From positions 182,001 through 246,000 of the forward strand of contig JAQGDQ010000195.1 of NCBI GenBank assembly GCA_030141605.1: DNA of 64,000 nucleotides, given 5' to 3'. A program made the position numbers and the translations under genes. Below are positions 1-12,400 of this stretch, piece after piece; within the stretch, counting starts at the first letter, position 1, and each line of letters starts with the position of its first letter. The DNA is from Tubiluchus corallicola (taxonomy: Eukaryota; Priapulida; Priapulimorpha; Priapulimorphida; Tubiluchidae). Below the pieces are notes generated by a model that was not told the DNA's origin, did no database searches, and worked only from the letters and a program-made list of their open reading frames with translations.

Positions 1-377
1 TTGAGGCCATAAATTATATTTATTCACCCCAAACAAGGCACCTGGCACTGAAACAATAGATGGCTTCGTCAGCTTTTGGCACTGAACTGCAGGACAACAC
101 CATAATACGGTCGGAGGCAAGGTTGTTTTTTAAAGAATTCGTATACCGTAAGCCATGATGCCACTCCGCAATGGTAAAGGTTACACAAGGTATATAGTTC
201 AGCACTCAGATCATTCTATGTGTTTGCAAACAGCAAACTGACTCGAAAGTATACAACTCCTAACAAATGATTGAATCGGTATATAAGTTGATAGAGATTT
301 ATTAAGAAAAACTAATCTCCTATAAAAAAGACAAATATTCACGCAAATGTTATAAGATTTCCCATGCTTCTTTGAGG
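1..377 (-). other. EMG1 3' untranslated and downstream region
   Basis: AT-rich sequence after the EMG1 stop. Minus-strand AATAAA hexamers at 298-303 (75 bp past the stop) and 19-24 are candidate polyadenylation signals. No other gene seen. Confidence 0.5.
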
Positions 378-491
378 TTATAAGATTCCCCATGCTTCCT
401 CGAATCCCGAACACACTTTGGCACACGTCAGTGCAGCTGACAGTGGGTACTGGCTTATCGATATCTCCTCTTCCGTGTAGTCAACATCAAC
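378..491 (-). CDS. EMG1: EMG1 exon 6 with stop codon
   Basis: 114 bp coding [25 protein letters not shown] and the C-terminal FEEAWGIL, then TAA at 378-380. Acceptor CTTCTTAG|GTT. The last codons lie in one copy of a 21-bp sequence that recurs 28 bp further downstream (350-370). Confidence 0.95.
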   Translation of the reverse strand, partial: VDVDYTEEEISISQYPLSAALTCAKVCSGFEEAWGIL

Positions 492-3400
492 CTAAGAAGA
501 AAAACATGATGCAAAAGAGGACCTCTCTAAAGTGTAGTGTCGCCAAACTAAATGAACTCCTCAGTTGACCGAGGAAGTGTTTGTAGCCCAACCAGAATAC
601 AAACTGCACATATATATAAATCATTAATCATTAATTCATTAGTGCAGGTTTATGTCCGAGCAAACCAGTTTAGCACAATGATTAATGACTTCCAGAAACC
701 TTTGTGTCTTTTCAGTGAAAGTTTCGTACTCATCGTTAAAACTATTTATGCCCAAAGGCTGAACAGAGTTTATAACTCTGGAGTCCAGAAACACGTTTTT
801 CCTGAAGTTCTAGCCACACGCAGACATTTTAATGGAAGTCTTAGAAAGTTTTTCTAATTTTCGTCACGTATTTGTAGCTCAGAAACACATTAGCACTCAT
901 GAACCTGACTACAACAATACCTTGAAGAAATATACACCTAGCTAAAATACAGATATATACAACATTTATTCGAAGGCAAAATACGGGTTTACACATTGTG
1001 TCCAACATGCTGTAGGGTCACGACATTAGAAATGTTACCATGGGTACTTTCACCTGCCAAAAACATGTGAAGAATGTGTTGATACCTGATAACTTCCTTA
1101 GTTTACAGCTACAGGTAAACATCACATGCTTTGCAAAGGATTTCAGAAATATGCCCTGGCACAGGCCGGCTTACAGGAAGTGTTGGAAGAACATGCTATA
1201 ACATGATCTTAGCACATAATTTGATGTGCCTGTATATACACGCACAATGATATTTCATAACAATATTGCACAATTGTATTGCCAATAATATTGTGCAATA
1301 GTAATGTTCAGTATTGTGCAATATAATTGACAATAACGTATGCACGTGTTTTCCATTCTAAATTATTGTTCTCAATGTTACAAGCAGACATTTTTGGTAT
1401 AATCTCAAAGAGCAATAGCACCAGCTCATTATCTGTTTACCATTTTACATGCCACCTGTCGTAAACCTTATTAGCGCATCTATTATTATCAGCTCGAAAC
1501 TTTGGAACCAAAGTGCAGAGTCACAATTATCATATTAAGTACTACATGACAGGCTGAAGATTATATATTAAGAACAAATAGAAAAACTACTGGCAGCCAA
1601 ACTATCTCTTCCGACAGCACCGAAAACACAACTGCCAGTTTTTCAGACAGCAAAATGGTGACTGCATCCGTTGACCACAGTGATTTGGTAGGAAGGCATC
1701 AATATCAATGCTCAAAAATCTTATAATATCAAACAAAAGCCTGTTCATTGGGGAGAGACAAAATCCAATCAGCATTTATAAATGCACCTGGAACCAATGA
1801 CTCGTAAAAAGAGAACCAAAGACGAGTAATACAAAGTCTAACTGCACAAACGTAAAAGTGGAGGCACTGTACTGAAAGAATATCTGTAAACAATGTCACA
1901 TTAAACTTGGTATTTTGCCTGAGCCTGGTGAGCTCTAACTAAATGTGTTACGAAGTATGAAACTTTTACACAAGTCATTCATTTAACCGTTTGCACTCAG
2001 CTCATACTGTTTCTTAATATTTTGCAATTATCACAGCTTTTCACTGTCTGGCAAAAGTTTTACTGTACTTTATTTCCGAAAAGCCGCAACATGTACATTA
2101 TGACTAGTCATGCAACAGCTTTTAAAGACCCTTCACCAAAGCATAGGAAAAACTCATGCAAGGATAAGATGCAACGGCAACATTGATCAAACTGATTGGC
2201 TGCAATAAAATCAATGACTAATGCTGTAAAACATTTGTAACATATTTACAACAAATATATAAAATTTTTGCCCTTATCAACATTGCGGCATGCAATAGAA
2301 AAATGTGCTGCTATTTTACCTTGCCATGGGCCATTGCTCCTATGACAACCACCACTGGCTTGTCAACTGGAGCTAGATCTCTGGGATGGACACACGAACT
2401 GGCGCTGTAGGAGAGACTTATTTTTCTGATGCCCGTGGGCAAATGTCGAGAAACTGGATTTTTCACTACCTGAAGAAAAAGACAAAAAATTAGCAATCTA
2501 AGATCTAATTAATTTAAAGCAAAATGCGCAAGAAAATCAAGTATTCTTTGCAAAAATTTCAGTTATTAACCAGTTTTTAAATACTTAATTCACTAAACAC
2601 TTAAATTCTATAAATATTTATTTTATGTCTTGCTTTGTAGCACTTTACTATATTTAATTAGTTATTTTAGATTGAAGTTTTTATTTTTTTGTTTTTTACT
2701 TAACATACGTTTCTTACGTTTAAGAAGTTCATGGCATTATAAAAAACAATGATATGCAACTTATAAACTTAGCTATGCAGTTTATATAAAAATTACATTA
2801 GACTATTTGAAATACGCAGTCACAATACATAAAATAGTTCATTGAAATATACAATACATGTAGATCTACAATGCAATAATAATATTTAAAAAAAATTAAA
2901 GATGTTAATTGCATAATGCAAAACATAATCACTATCAACATGTTTACATATTTCTTTTTTTTTATATGAACAGTAAACATACAATTTGCCAATTATATCA
3001 CTGAGCAGTTTTGCCAGCCAAAATTATTATATATTTGGTACTTTTGTGTACTGAAACAATAATATATCCAGCAAGATTAATTTAAGCAATGCCATTGGAG
3101 ACTGTCAAAAATTAATGATGTTGCCCTAAAAGACAATGCATCAGGTCACATTGTTGTCCAGATTCACCGTTATCAACATTCTTGTTTAAATAGAAAGGAA
3201 AACACTGCATGGAAGAATAAAGTGGGCACATCAGATAAGTGTTGCTGCTACAACAATAAGCCTTTTCACAGTTTCACTATGCACAGTTGCTGTAGATCAA
3301 AGGTTAAGTGTACCACAGTAACACCTCTTAACTACAACTGTCATGTTGGTAAAGCAAAGGCATCTGTCGCATCAGTGCAGGAACTTCAGATGTTTTACAT

Positions 3401-6400
3401 GGATATTACTTAATTATGCATTAGTCTGTGAGTAGAGTGATTGACTAGCAGGATCGTGCTTAGGAACAAGAAAAAATTAATTAGGTGAGGTTCTAGTTAG
3501 CTGTAAAAACAAGTTAAAACAGTTACTATTACAGTAGCATGGGCTGCGAGGTGTTGTCAAGTGTACACAAATGCGTTGTCTGGCACACTTAACCTTTGAC
3601 CTTTTCACGATCACCATCAATCACTGGAACTGTGCAAAGGCTTATTAGAACCCGTATCGATGTTTACTTCAAGTGTTAAGTCCCAATAACAGAAAATTCA
3701 CAGCAGCTTAGCAGTAGCCCTGTAAAATGAATTTTGCTTATAACATGCGCTATACTGGGCATTAGACAAGTGATGACTAAATCATCTAAATTATTGTTTA
3801 GCACCCAACTCTCATAACAGATCTACTTCAGCTATATACAAATGTGTTCATACAACCATGCGAAACAGTTGCACAGACATTTCACTAGTCCAGTTCAACC
3901 TAGCTGTAAAGAAAAATATTTGGGTCACATTATCTCAGAAGACAACTGAGATGACTTAGCCATCATAAGATAGTGCTGTATCTATTATTGCAGAGCTGTT
4001 AAATTCTTAATAAAATTTGGTTCTTGTTCTACTAACATGAAAAATCATGTTTATTGCAGTAACTTTTATTGCATGACCACGTGAAGGCATTTTTATAATT
4101 ATACTCTTGTAAAACTAAGTGGGTCACACTGTTTCCATTTGCAAACTTTTTATGATATCAGTGCAAGAACAACAACTACTAACTTTGGATTAACATACTT
4201 TGATATATTACGTTGTAAGTGCACATGCAGTTTGTACACTAGGTTAAACAATAGTGAAAACAATATTTGTAGAAGTATAATCAGTTCTGATTTAAGATTC
4301 ACCTCTGACATTAGAGATATGTGGTGCAAAATTCTCTATCAAAGGTAATAAATTAGCCTAGATCTATATCCTCTACATACCTGGAGATAGTGTAGTGTCT
4401 ATGCTTGGATAAACTTGTTATTTATTATCATTAATGAAATTTTGTAATTCTGCAATTATTTACGCATTTATTTATTTTCTTGTGTAATGTCTTTGTGTGA
4501 TTTAGTGTAGTTATTGTTTGCTATGTATTGGATATGAACATTATGTTTGAAATCTAAATCTAATCATAATTCTTGTCTCATAAGCAGCACAAATTTGCCA
4601 CTAGTACAAAGTAAGTTGACATTCCGCAGAATCTGTGATAACCATTCATTAGCTTCAAAGAAAATATAAGTACAAAATGAAATTGTGTTGCTTCTTTTTT
4701 TACACGTTGGCAGCTGCCACACATAACACACTTGCATTATTTATTGTCTTAATATTCATGACTATGCGTCAGTGGAACCTCAACTCTTTGACCATCTGTT
4801 AATACTTTTAACCCTTTTAACACTTCTAGAGCAAACAGACTGGCCATGTCATGTAACCAAAGGGATGTTGATGATGAATCTTTATTATTATACAATGGGT
4901 ACAACGAGCCTCTATTTGCAGGCAGAAGCAATTTGAACGCCACTTAAACTTTATGCAATATGCAAAACTTTATGAAATACATGCAACAAAATATAGCGCT
5001 AGCAAAAATTAAAAGAAGTTCGATGAGTAAAATTATATCCCATATTACATTTCAACAGCTTTAACTACACAAAATTTAAGAAAATCAGAAGCTAATTAAT
5101 GTTTTCGTGTTAAATTACATTACAGTGATTAATGTTAATATTAGTTACCAAGGCTACACATAATAAATTCATCATTTACAAAATTTACAAAGCTGTGGAG
5201 CAACAAATCATTTTTGTAGTGATAAACGTCATTTATAGATCCAGTTGGAAGCTCATCTGGTAGTGCTTCGCGTTTAGCAAATATTCTGGAGTTTGAGCTT
5301 CCTCTAAGCAGTCGAACTTACAGATAAACGTCATTTATAGATCCAGTTGGGGCTCATCTAGTAGTACTTCACGTTTATTTTCCTGTACTTTAGGACAACT
5401 AAACAGGAAATGTTCTGGAGTTTGAGCTTCCTCTAAGCAGTAGCGCTTACAGATAAACGTCATTTATAGATCCAGTTGGGGCTCATCTAATAGCGCTTCG
5501 CGTTTAGCAAATGTTCTGGAGTTTGAGCTTCCTCTAAGCAGTTGCACTTACAAATAAACGTCATTTATAGATCCAGTTGGGGCTCATCTAAAAGCGCTTC
5601 ACGTTTAGCAAATTTTCTGGAGTTTGAGCTTCCTCTAAGCAGTTGCACTAACAAATAAACGTCATTTATAGATCCAGTTGGGGCTCATCTAATAGCGCTT
5701 CGCATTTAGCAAATTTTCTGGAGTTTAAGCTTCCTCTAAGCAGTTGCACTTACAAATAAACGTCATTTATAGATCCAGTTGGGGCTCATCTAATAGCGCT
5801 TCGCGTTTAGCAAATTTTCTGGAGTTTGAGCTTCCTCTAAGCAGTTGCACTTACAAATAAACGTCATTTATAGATCCAGTTGGGGCTCATCTAAAAGCGC
5901 TTCACGTTTAGCAAATTTTCTGGAGTTTGAGCTTCCTCTAAGCAGTTGCACTAACAAATAAACGTCATTTATAGATCCAGTTGGGGCTCATCTAATAGCG
6001 CTTCGCATTTAGCAAATTTTCTGGAGTTTAAGCTTCCTCTAAGCAGTTGCACTTACAAATAAACGTCATTTATAGATCCAGTTGGGGCTCACATCTAATA
6101 GCGCTTCGCGTTTAGCAAATTTTCTGGAGTTTGAGCTTCCTCTAAGCAGTTGCACTTACAAATAAACGTCATTTATAGATCCAGTAGGGGCTCATCTAAA
6201 AGCGCTTCACGTTTAGCAAATTTTCTGGAGTTTGAGCTTCCTCTAAGCAGTTGCACTAACAAATAAACGTCATTTATAGATCCAGTTGGGGCTCATCTAA
6301 TAGCGCTTCGCATTTAGCAAATTTTCTGGAGTTTAAGCTTCCTCTAAGCAGTTGCACTTACAAATAAACGTCATTTATAGATCCAGTTGGGGCTCATCTA

Positions 6401-9400
6401 ATAGCGCTTCGCGTTTAGCAAATTTTCTGGAGTTTGAGCTTCCTCTAAGCAGTTGCACTTACAAATAAACGTCATTTATAGATCCAGTAGGGGCTCATTT
6501 AGTAGTGCTTCGCGTTTATTTTCCTATACTTTAGGACAACTAAACAGGAAATGTTCTGGAGATTGAGCTTCCTCTAACAGTTGCAAATAGGATCACAGTC
6601 ATACCAAGTCTGCACAGAAATTCCTCAAACTTTCCATGGCCTGTCTAGAACATCATTGAAATTGTTTGCGTCTGCCTTCCAAAATCATCTAGCGGCAAAT
6701 TGGACGTGCAGTAAATCCTTTGCATTACCGGATATCCTTGTAGTTGAGCACTGGTGTGCACCGTACTTTGTCAAAGATTACATTCAAACGAGTCAACCGC
6801 TTTCTTCATGTATAAACTAATTCAGTAGAAGTGTTTTTCAATGGGGCATTATAGGTTCTCTCAGCTGGGGAATATCTCAGGTAATTTTTCACATGATTTA
6901 TATGATTTCCAAAAAATGTTTACGAACCTGTGGATGATTCAAATTGTCTATTCGGAAAATTTCTTTCTTCAAGAGCTCATTTTCGTCACAACTCAGACAT
7001 TTTAGCAGAAATTCAACAGCATGTTTTGCACCTGGCCCAATATTAAGAGAGAAAGACAGCAAATTGTTTCGAGTTTATCTCTGGCTGGAGAAAAACCAAC
7101 AAGGGTAGTAACTTTCATCATCATGCAAAATATCCTTGAAATAGCTAATGTTATTGTTGTGAACAGAAAGCCTTCACTATTTGATTCATGCTCCAAAGTC
7201 GTTTATTCTAAACAGAATAATAAAAAGAACATTAACAAGTAAGAAAATGAATAAAATGATAAACTGAAGCTCAGTAATTACAAAGAAGTCAACTTATTGG
7301 CAAAGTACTTTCTCAAACTTGAGAGATTGAATTCACAACTTAATTAAATTATTTAAATTGATGTAACTCACATCGTTGGCTCTTCGTCAAGATTTAAAAT
7401 TTCTCAAGGTACAAAATTCGGTTATGACTAAACGATGTTATTAAATGTAACACAATAACGACAAAAACATTGCTGTGATCAAAAACACGACCACCATTGT
7501 TCCCCTCCTGTCCTTTCCTCCTCACTCGTAGAGGGCAGCACCTTCCAATACATAGGTGTCGTTATGCATATTGCCGTTACACTCCCCCTCTAAAATGCGA
7601 ACTCACAAAGCATTTTACCAAAAATTTCCAGTAAGCAGTTAGTCGGCACCCTCTAGAAGACAGAGCTTGTGAATGGGGCGCTCTAAAAATCCAGCTTTCA
7701 CTTTAAGTGTAGCACTTCTCACTAACCCGTCTTCGCCTACATGAACTTGCTCTACCTTTCCCAGTGGCCACAGATTTCTGGGTGTGGTCTCCTTCACAAG
7801 CACCACATCATTGATTTTGAGATTTCTTTTTGGCACAGTCCACTTGTTCCGTTGCTGTAAGGATGACAAGTACTCTCTGGTCCATCTGCTCCAAAAGACA
7901 TTCACTAAGTGTTGAATGTGTCGCCACTTGCGTCTGTAACGATCAGACTCAGAAAACACTCCTCGTGGCAGTGAGGCAGCATTGTGAGCTAAAAGCAGAT
8001 GATTTGGTGTCAATGGTTCTGCATCCTTTGGATCATCTGAAATCGGCGTTAACGGCCTTCCATTAATTATTGCCTCCGTTAAACAGAATACAGTGGATAA
8101 TCCTTCATCATCAAGGGTCTGTCCATCTAAAAGGTGGACCAATATCCTTCTGACTGATCTTATCATCCTTTCCCAACAACCTCCCATGTGTGAAGCAGCT
8201 GGTGGATTGTACTCCCACTCTATGTTACGTTGATGTAGCTGACTAGTGATGTTCTGATGGTTCCAGCCTAACATAGCTTTTTGAAGCTCCCTGTCTGCTC
8301 CAACTATGTTTGTCCCATGGTCCGACCTGATCACATTTGGCTTTCCCCTCCTGCTAATAAATCGGAAGAGGGCATTAACAAAGCTATCAGTGGTCATGTC
8401 AAAAAGAACTTCTAGATGAATAGATCGTACTGCCATGCACGTAAATAAACATCCATATCTCTTAGCAGATGTGCGCCCTCTCTTTACCCAAAAGGGCCCA
8501 AAACAATCTACCCCCACCGAGGAGAATACTGAATCTCTTGAAACCCTATCGCTGGGTAAGTCAGCCATCTTTTGGCCCAGCGTGGGTGCATACAAATGTC
8601 TGCACCTGCGACAGTCCTTTATAACCTTTCTTGCGATAGTTCTCAGTCCAATGATCCAAAACTTGCCTCTGACTACAGACATAGTGTAATTGCATCCAGC
8701 ATGGCAGTTTTCCTCATGGTAGTGTCGGACAACTAGGCGAGAAAAAACATGGTCTTTTGGCAGTATTATTGGGTGCTTAGCTTGTTTAGCTAAAGGAGCT
8801 TTGGCTAGTCTGCCTCCAACTACCAATATGCCTTTATCTGATTTCTGAGGGTCCAATTGATACAAATGACTGGTTTTGAGTACATTCTGTCCCGTGAGCT
8901 CTTCTTTGAAGTGTATGTACTGCACATGTCTAATGATTTCTTCCTCAGCCTCCATTAGTTCCTTCAAAGAAAGGGCAGCGTGCTTTGACATAGTACGGAC
9001 CCTCTTAAGTACTTTGTCTCTCAACAATCGTTTCAGACGTAGGAGATAAGCTACACATCTTTTTAGCCGATGCAGATTTGAATAATGCTCACACAACATG
9101 TCGATGACATTATCATCCTTTTCTACTGCTTTAGACGTGTAGACCACCATAGGACTTTTCTTAATTTCAGAATCATCTGAGACATCTTTGCCTTTGATAC
9201 TATCACCGATCTTTGGCCATTGCTCTCGCTTGCCTTTCAGAAATGTGGGGCCATTTATCCACCTGCTTTCCTTCACCAGATCTAATGCTGCAATTCCCCT
9301 TGTTGCATCATCTGCTGGATTGTCTGCTCCTGGTAGGTGATGCCATTGTTGTGGTGAAGTTAGTTCCTGAATGACAGCCAAACGATTAGCAACAAAGGTT

Positions 9401-12400
9401 TTATACCTTGCAACTTCATTATTCAAGTAGCCTAATACTATTGAGCTGTCCGTCCAGAATATGGATTCATCAATGTGCATGTTAAATTCCTGTCGTAACA
9501 TGTGATCTACTCTAGCTGATAGCATGGCTGCAGAAAGCTCCAGTCTGGGAATTGTCATACCCCTCATAGGTGCCAAGCGTGATTTGCCCAAGATGAAGGA
9601 GACATGTACTTTTCCATCGTTGTTCTCGAATCGCACGTAGGACACTGTTCCAAAGGCAACTTCTGATGCATCACTAAAATGATGCAATTGAGTGTTATTT
9701 ACGGTCCCAAAATGCTCTGGTTTCAAGCAACGAGCTACCTTCATGTTTTCCAGTGTCATAAGCTCTTCTTGCCAAACTTTCCATTTTCTGGCAGTGTGCT
9801 CTTCCAGGGGTTCATCCCATGCCTTTCTTAGGCGGGTTTCTTCCTGAAACATAAGCTTGGCACGGAGAACAAAAGGAGAAATTATGCCTGCAGGATCATA
9901 AACTGATGACACCACACTTAGTAGGCCACGGCGAGTCAATGGTTTTTGTCTTTGGTTTACATGGATTTTGAACTGATCAATTTCCATGTCCCAGAAAATT
10001 CCTAAGGCCCTTTCTACTGGCAAAGTATGTGCTTCTAGATCCAGATTCTTAACACCTTTGCCCCGCTCCTCTTCTGGGATGGACTCAAGGACACTTCTAC
10101 TGTTGTTGCACCACTTAGTTAAACGAAAGCCACCTCGAGCCAATAGATCAGTCAGTTTTTGACGCATGTGCTTGGCTTTCTCTTCATTTACAGTTGAGGT
10201 TAGGCAATCGTCAACATAGAAGTCTTTCAGCAGTGTCTGAATTATGTTTTCATCATACAAATGCCGGTTATGCTTTGCAACGCTTTGGAGTGCAAAGGCT
10301 GCAACATTTGGACACCATATTCCACCGAATGTGTGAACAGTCATTCTGTAGACCTTTGGTTCCGTGTTTAAACAACCATTTTCCCACCATAAAAATCTAA
10401 GGACATCGCGATCCTCTGCAGGCACCTTCACTTGGTGAAACATGCATTCAATATCAGCCATCAAAGCTATTTGGTTTTCTCTAAATCTAAGCAAAACACC
10501 GATCAGTTTATTTGTTAAAACAGGACCCTGCATAACGTTCCTATTTAGAGTAGTACCTGCGAATTGAACTGCACAATTAAAGACGATTCTCGTTTTATCT
10601 GGTTTGTTTGTATTTCTGACTGCAAAATGGGGCAAATACCATATCTTTCCAGGTCTTCCATTAACACCTTTGGCATTTATTTCCTCAGCATAACCCTTAT
10701 TCAGCTTATTTGAGATTTCTGCAGTATACTTCTCTAGCAATGCATTGTCCCTTTGTAACTTGTTCTTGAGCCCCTGCAGCATAGACTGTACCACAGGTAA
10801 ATTGTTTGGAAGCTCAGGATTCTCACTTCGGAATGGTATGGGCAATTGATAGTGATTATCCTCAGTTAGGGTTACTGAATCCTCCCACAATTTGATCACC
10901 TTGACATCTTCTTTGGAATAATGATTTTCGTCTTCACACATTTCCATCTGCCAAAACTGGGCGACAATGCTGTCAAGATCTGCAGTGGCTTGGACATAGT
11001 TACTGATGATTGCTTTGCTGCTTGTGTACCCTATTGGCCCATTAAGAGCCCACCCTAGTATAGTCCTGGATGCCCAAGGAGCTCCTCGTGGCCCTGTTCT
11101 GACCTCTAATGGAATCATCGCGATAGGCACATCCTGACCAATCAAAAGCCCCACTTCAGGTTCTCCCAAACCGCCAGAGGTCAATGGTATGTCCTGCAAG
11201 TGTGGCCATTTTTTTAGGTCTTTCAATTCTGGCAGAGTTTCTCCCTTTAATCTTAGCGAAGGTCTGGTGTACACTTCAGGAAGCGTTATGCATTCATCTT
11301 TTTCCATGCTCATCACTTGCAAACTCACCACCTTGGCTGTAAATTCGCTATTTTCCCTTTCCAAAGTAGTCAGTGATAAGGCAACATCCTTTCCATCTAC
11401 GCCCAATTTAGCGGCTAGCTCCTCAGTGCAAAATGTATTTGTGCTACCTGAATCCAAGAAAGCCAGAGTCTCGAGTGGCATTCTTTGTTTTTGAGATTGT
11501 ACAAGAACCTTTACAACGGGTAAAATAATCCTTTTGCGCACTGTATATCTTTCAACATAACCATTTTGGACAGAACACTTGCTGCTAGCTTCTCTCATAT
11601 CGCTATCTTCATCATCCTGCCTGCCTTGCTTAAATTTACTCAGGTGTAAGAAAGTGGAATGGCTTCTTTGACAGACATTGCATCTTTTGCTCATACGACA
11701 CTCATAGCTGCTATGATTGGGCTTTAAACATTTAAAGCAAAGTCTCTTCTCTCTGGCTAGCTCCAGTCTTTCTTCAGGCTTCATGGCATTAAAGTCTGCA
11801 CATTCAGTTATAAAGTGTTCACCAGTGCAAATGCTACACGTAGATCTCTTCGATTCGCCTGCTATTTTAGATAAAAAACTTGTTTGGTAACTTGCTTTAG
11901 CATCCTTTCTTGTTGTGAGTTTCTGGGTTTCCTTTCTTTCTCGGTCGATATATCCTAAATTCCCAAAAACTGGATCATTTGCCTCTAAAGCTGCTGTTTC
12001 CACAAAATGAACTACATCATCAATCGTTGGACTCCTTTCTTGGCTCATTCTAATTTTATATGCCTCTGTCTTCCACCTTGTTTGGAGATAAATTGGGAGT
12101 TTCTCAAGTATACACAAAAGATTTGTTTGGTTATTTATTTCTTCTCTTTTGTTAATACTGCCCAGTATTCCTTGAGCCATTCTCAAGTCATCTGCAAAAT
12201 GCATTAATTCTTCTCGGCCCTTAACAGCCTTCGTTTCTCTAATCTGTGTTAGCCAAGATTCAACTATGTTGTAAGAATTCCCAAACCGCTCATAAAGCAT
12301 CTTCTTCGCCTTTGCGTAGGCCTCATTAGGAGGCATGAGCAAGCAGCTTTCCACCACCTTTCTTGCTCTTCCTGTACAATAATGTAGTAAGCGCAGAAGA

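Noticed and set aside
4749..4943. 64-codon minus frame in EMG1 intron 4
   Set aside because: No family recognised, no flanking splice pattern fitting EMG1 phases.
5218..6587. CRISPR-like array
   Set aside because: Units are contiguous tandem copies without unique spacers, in an animal genome; it is a minisatellite. The same holds for the arrays at 28819 and 34540.
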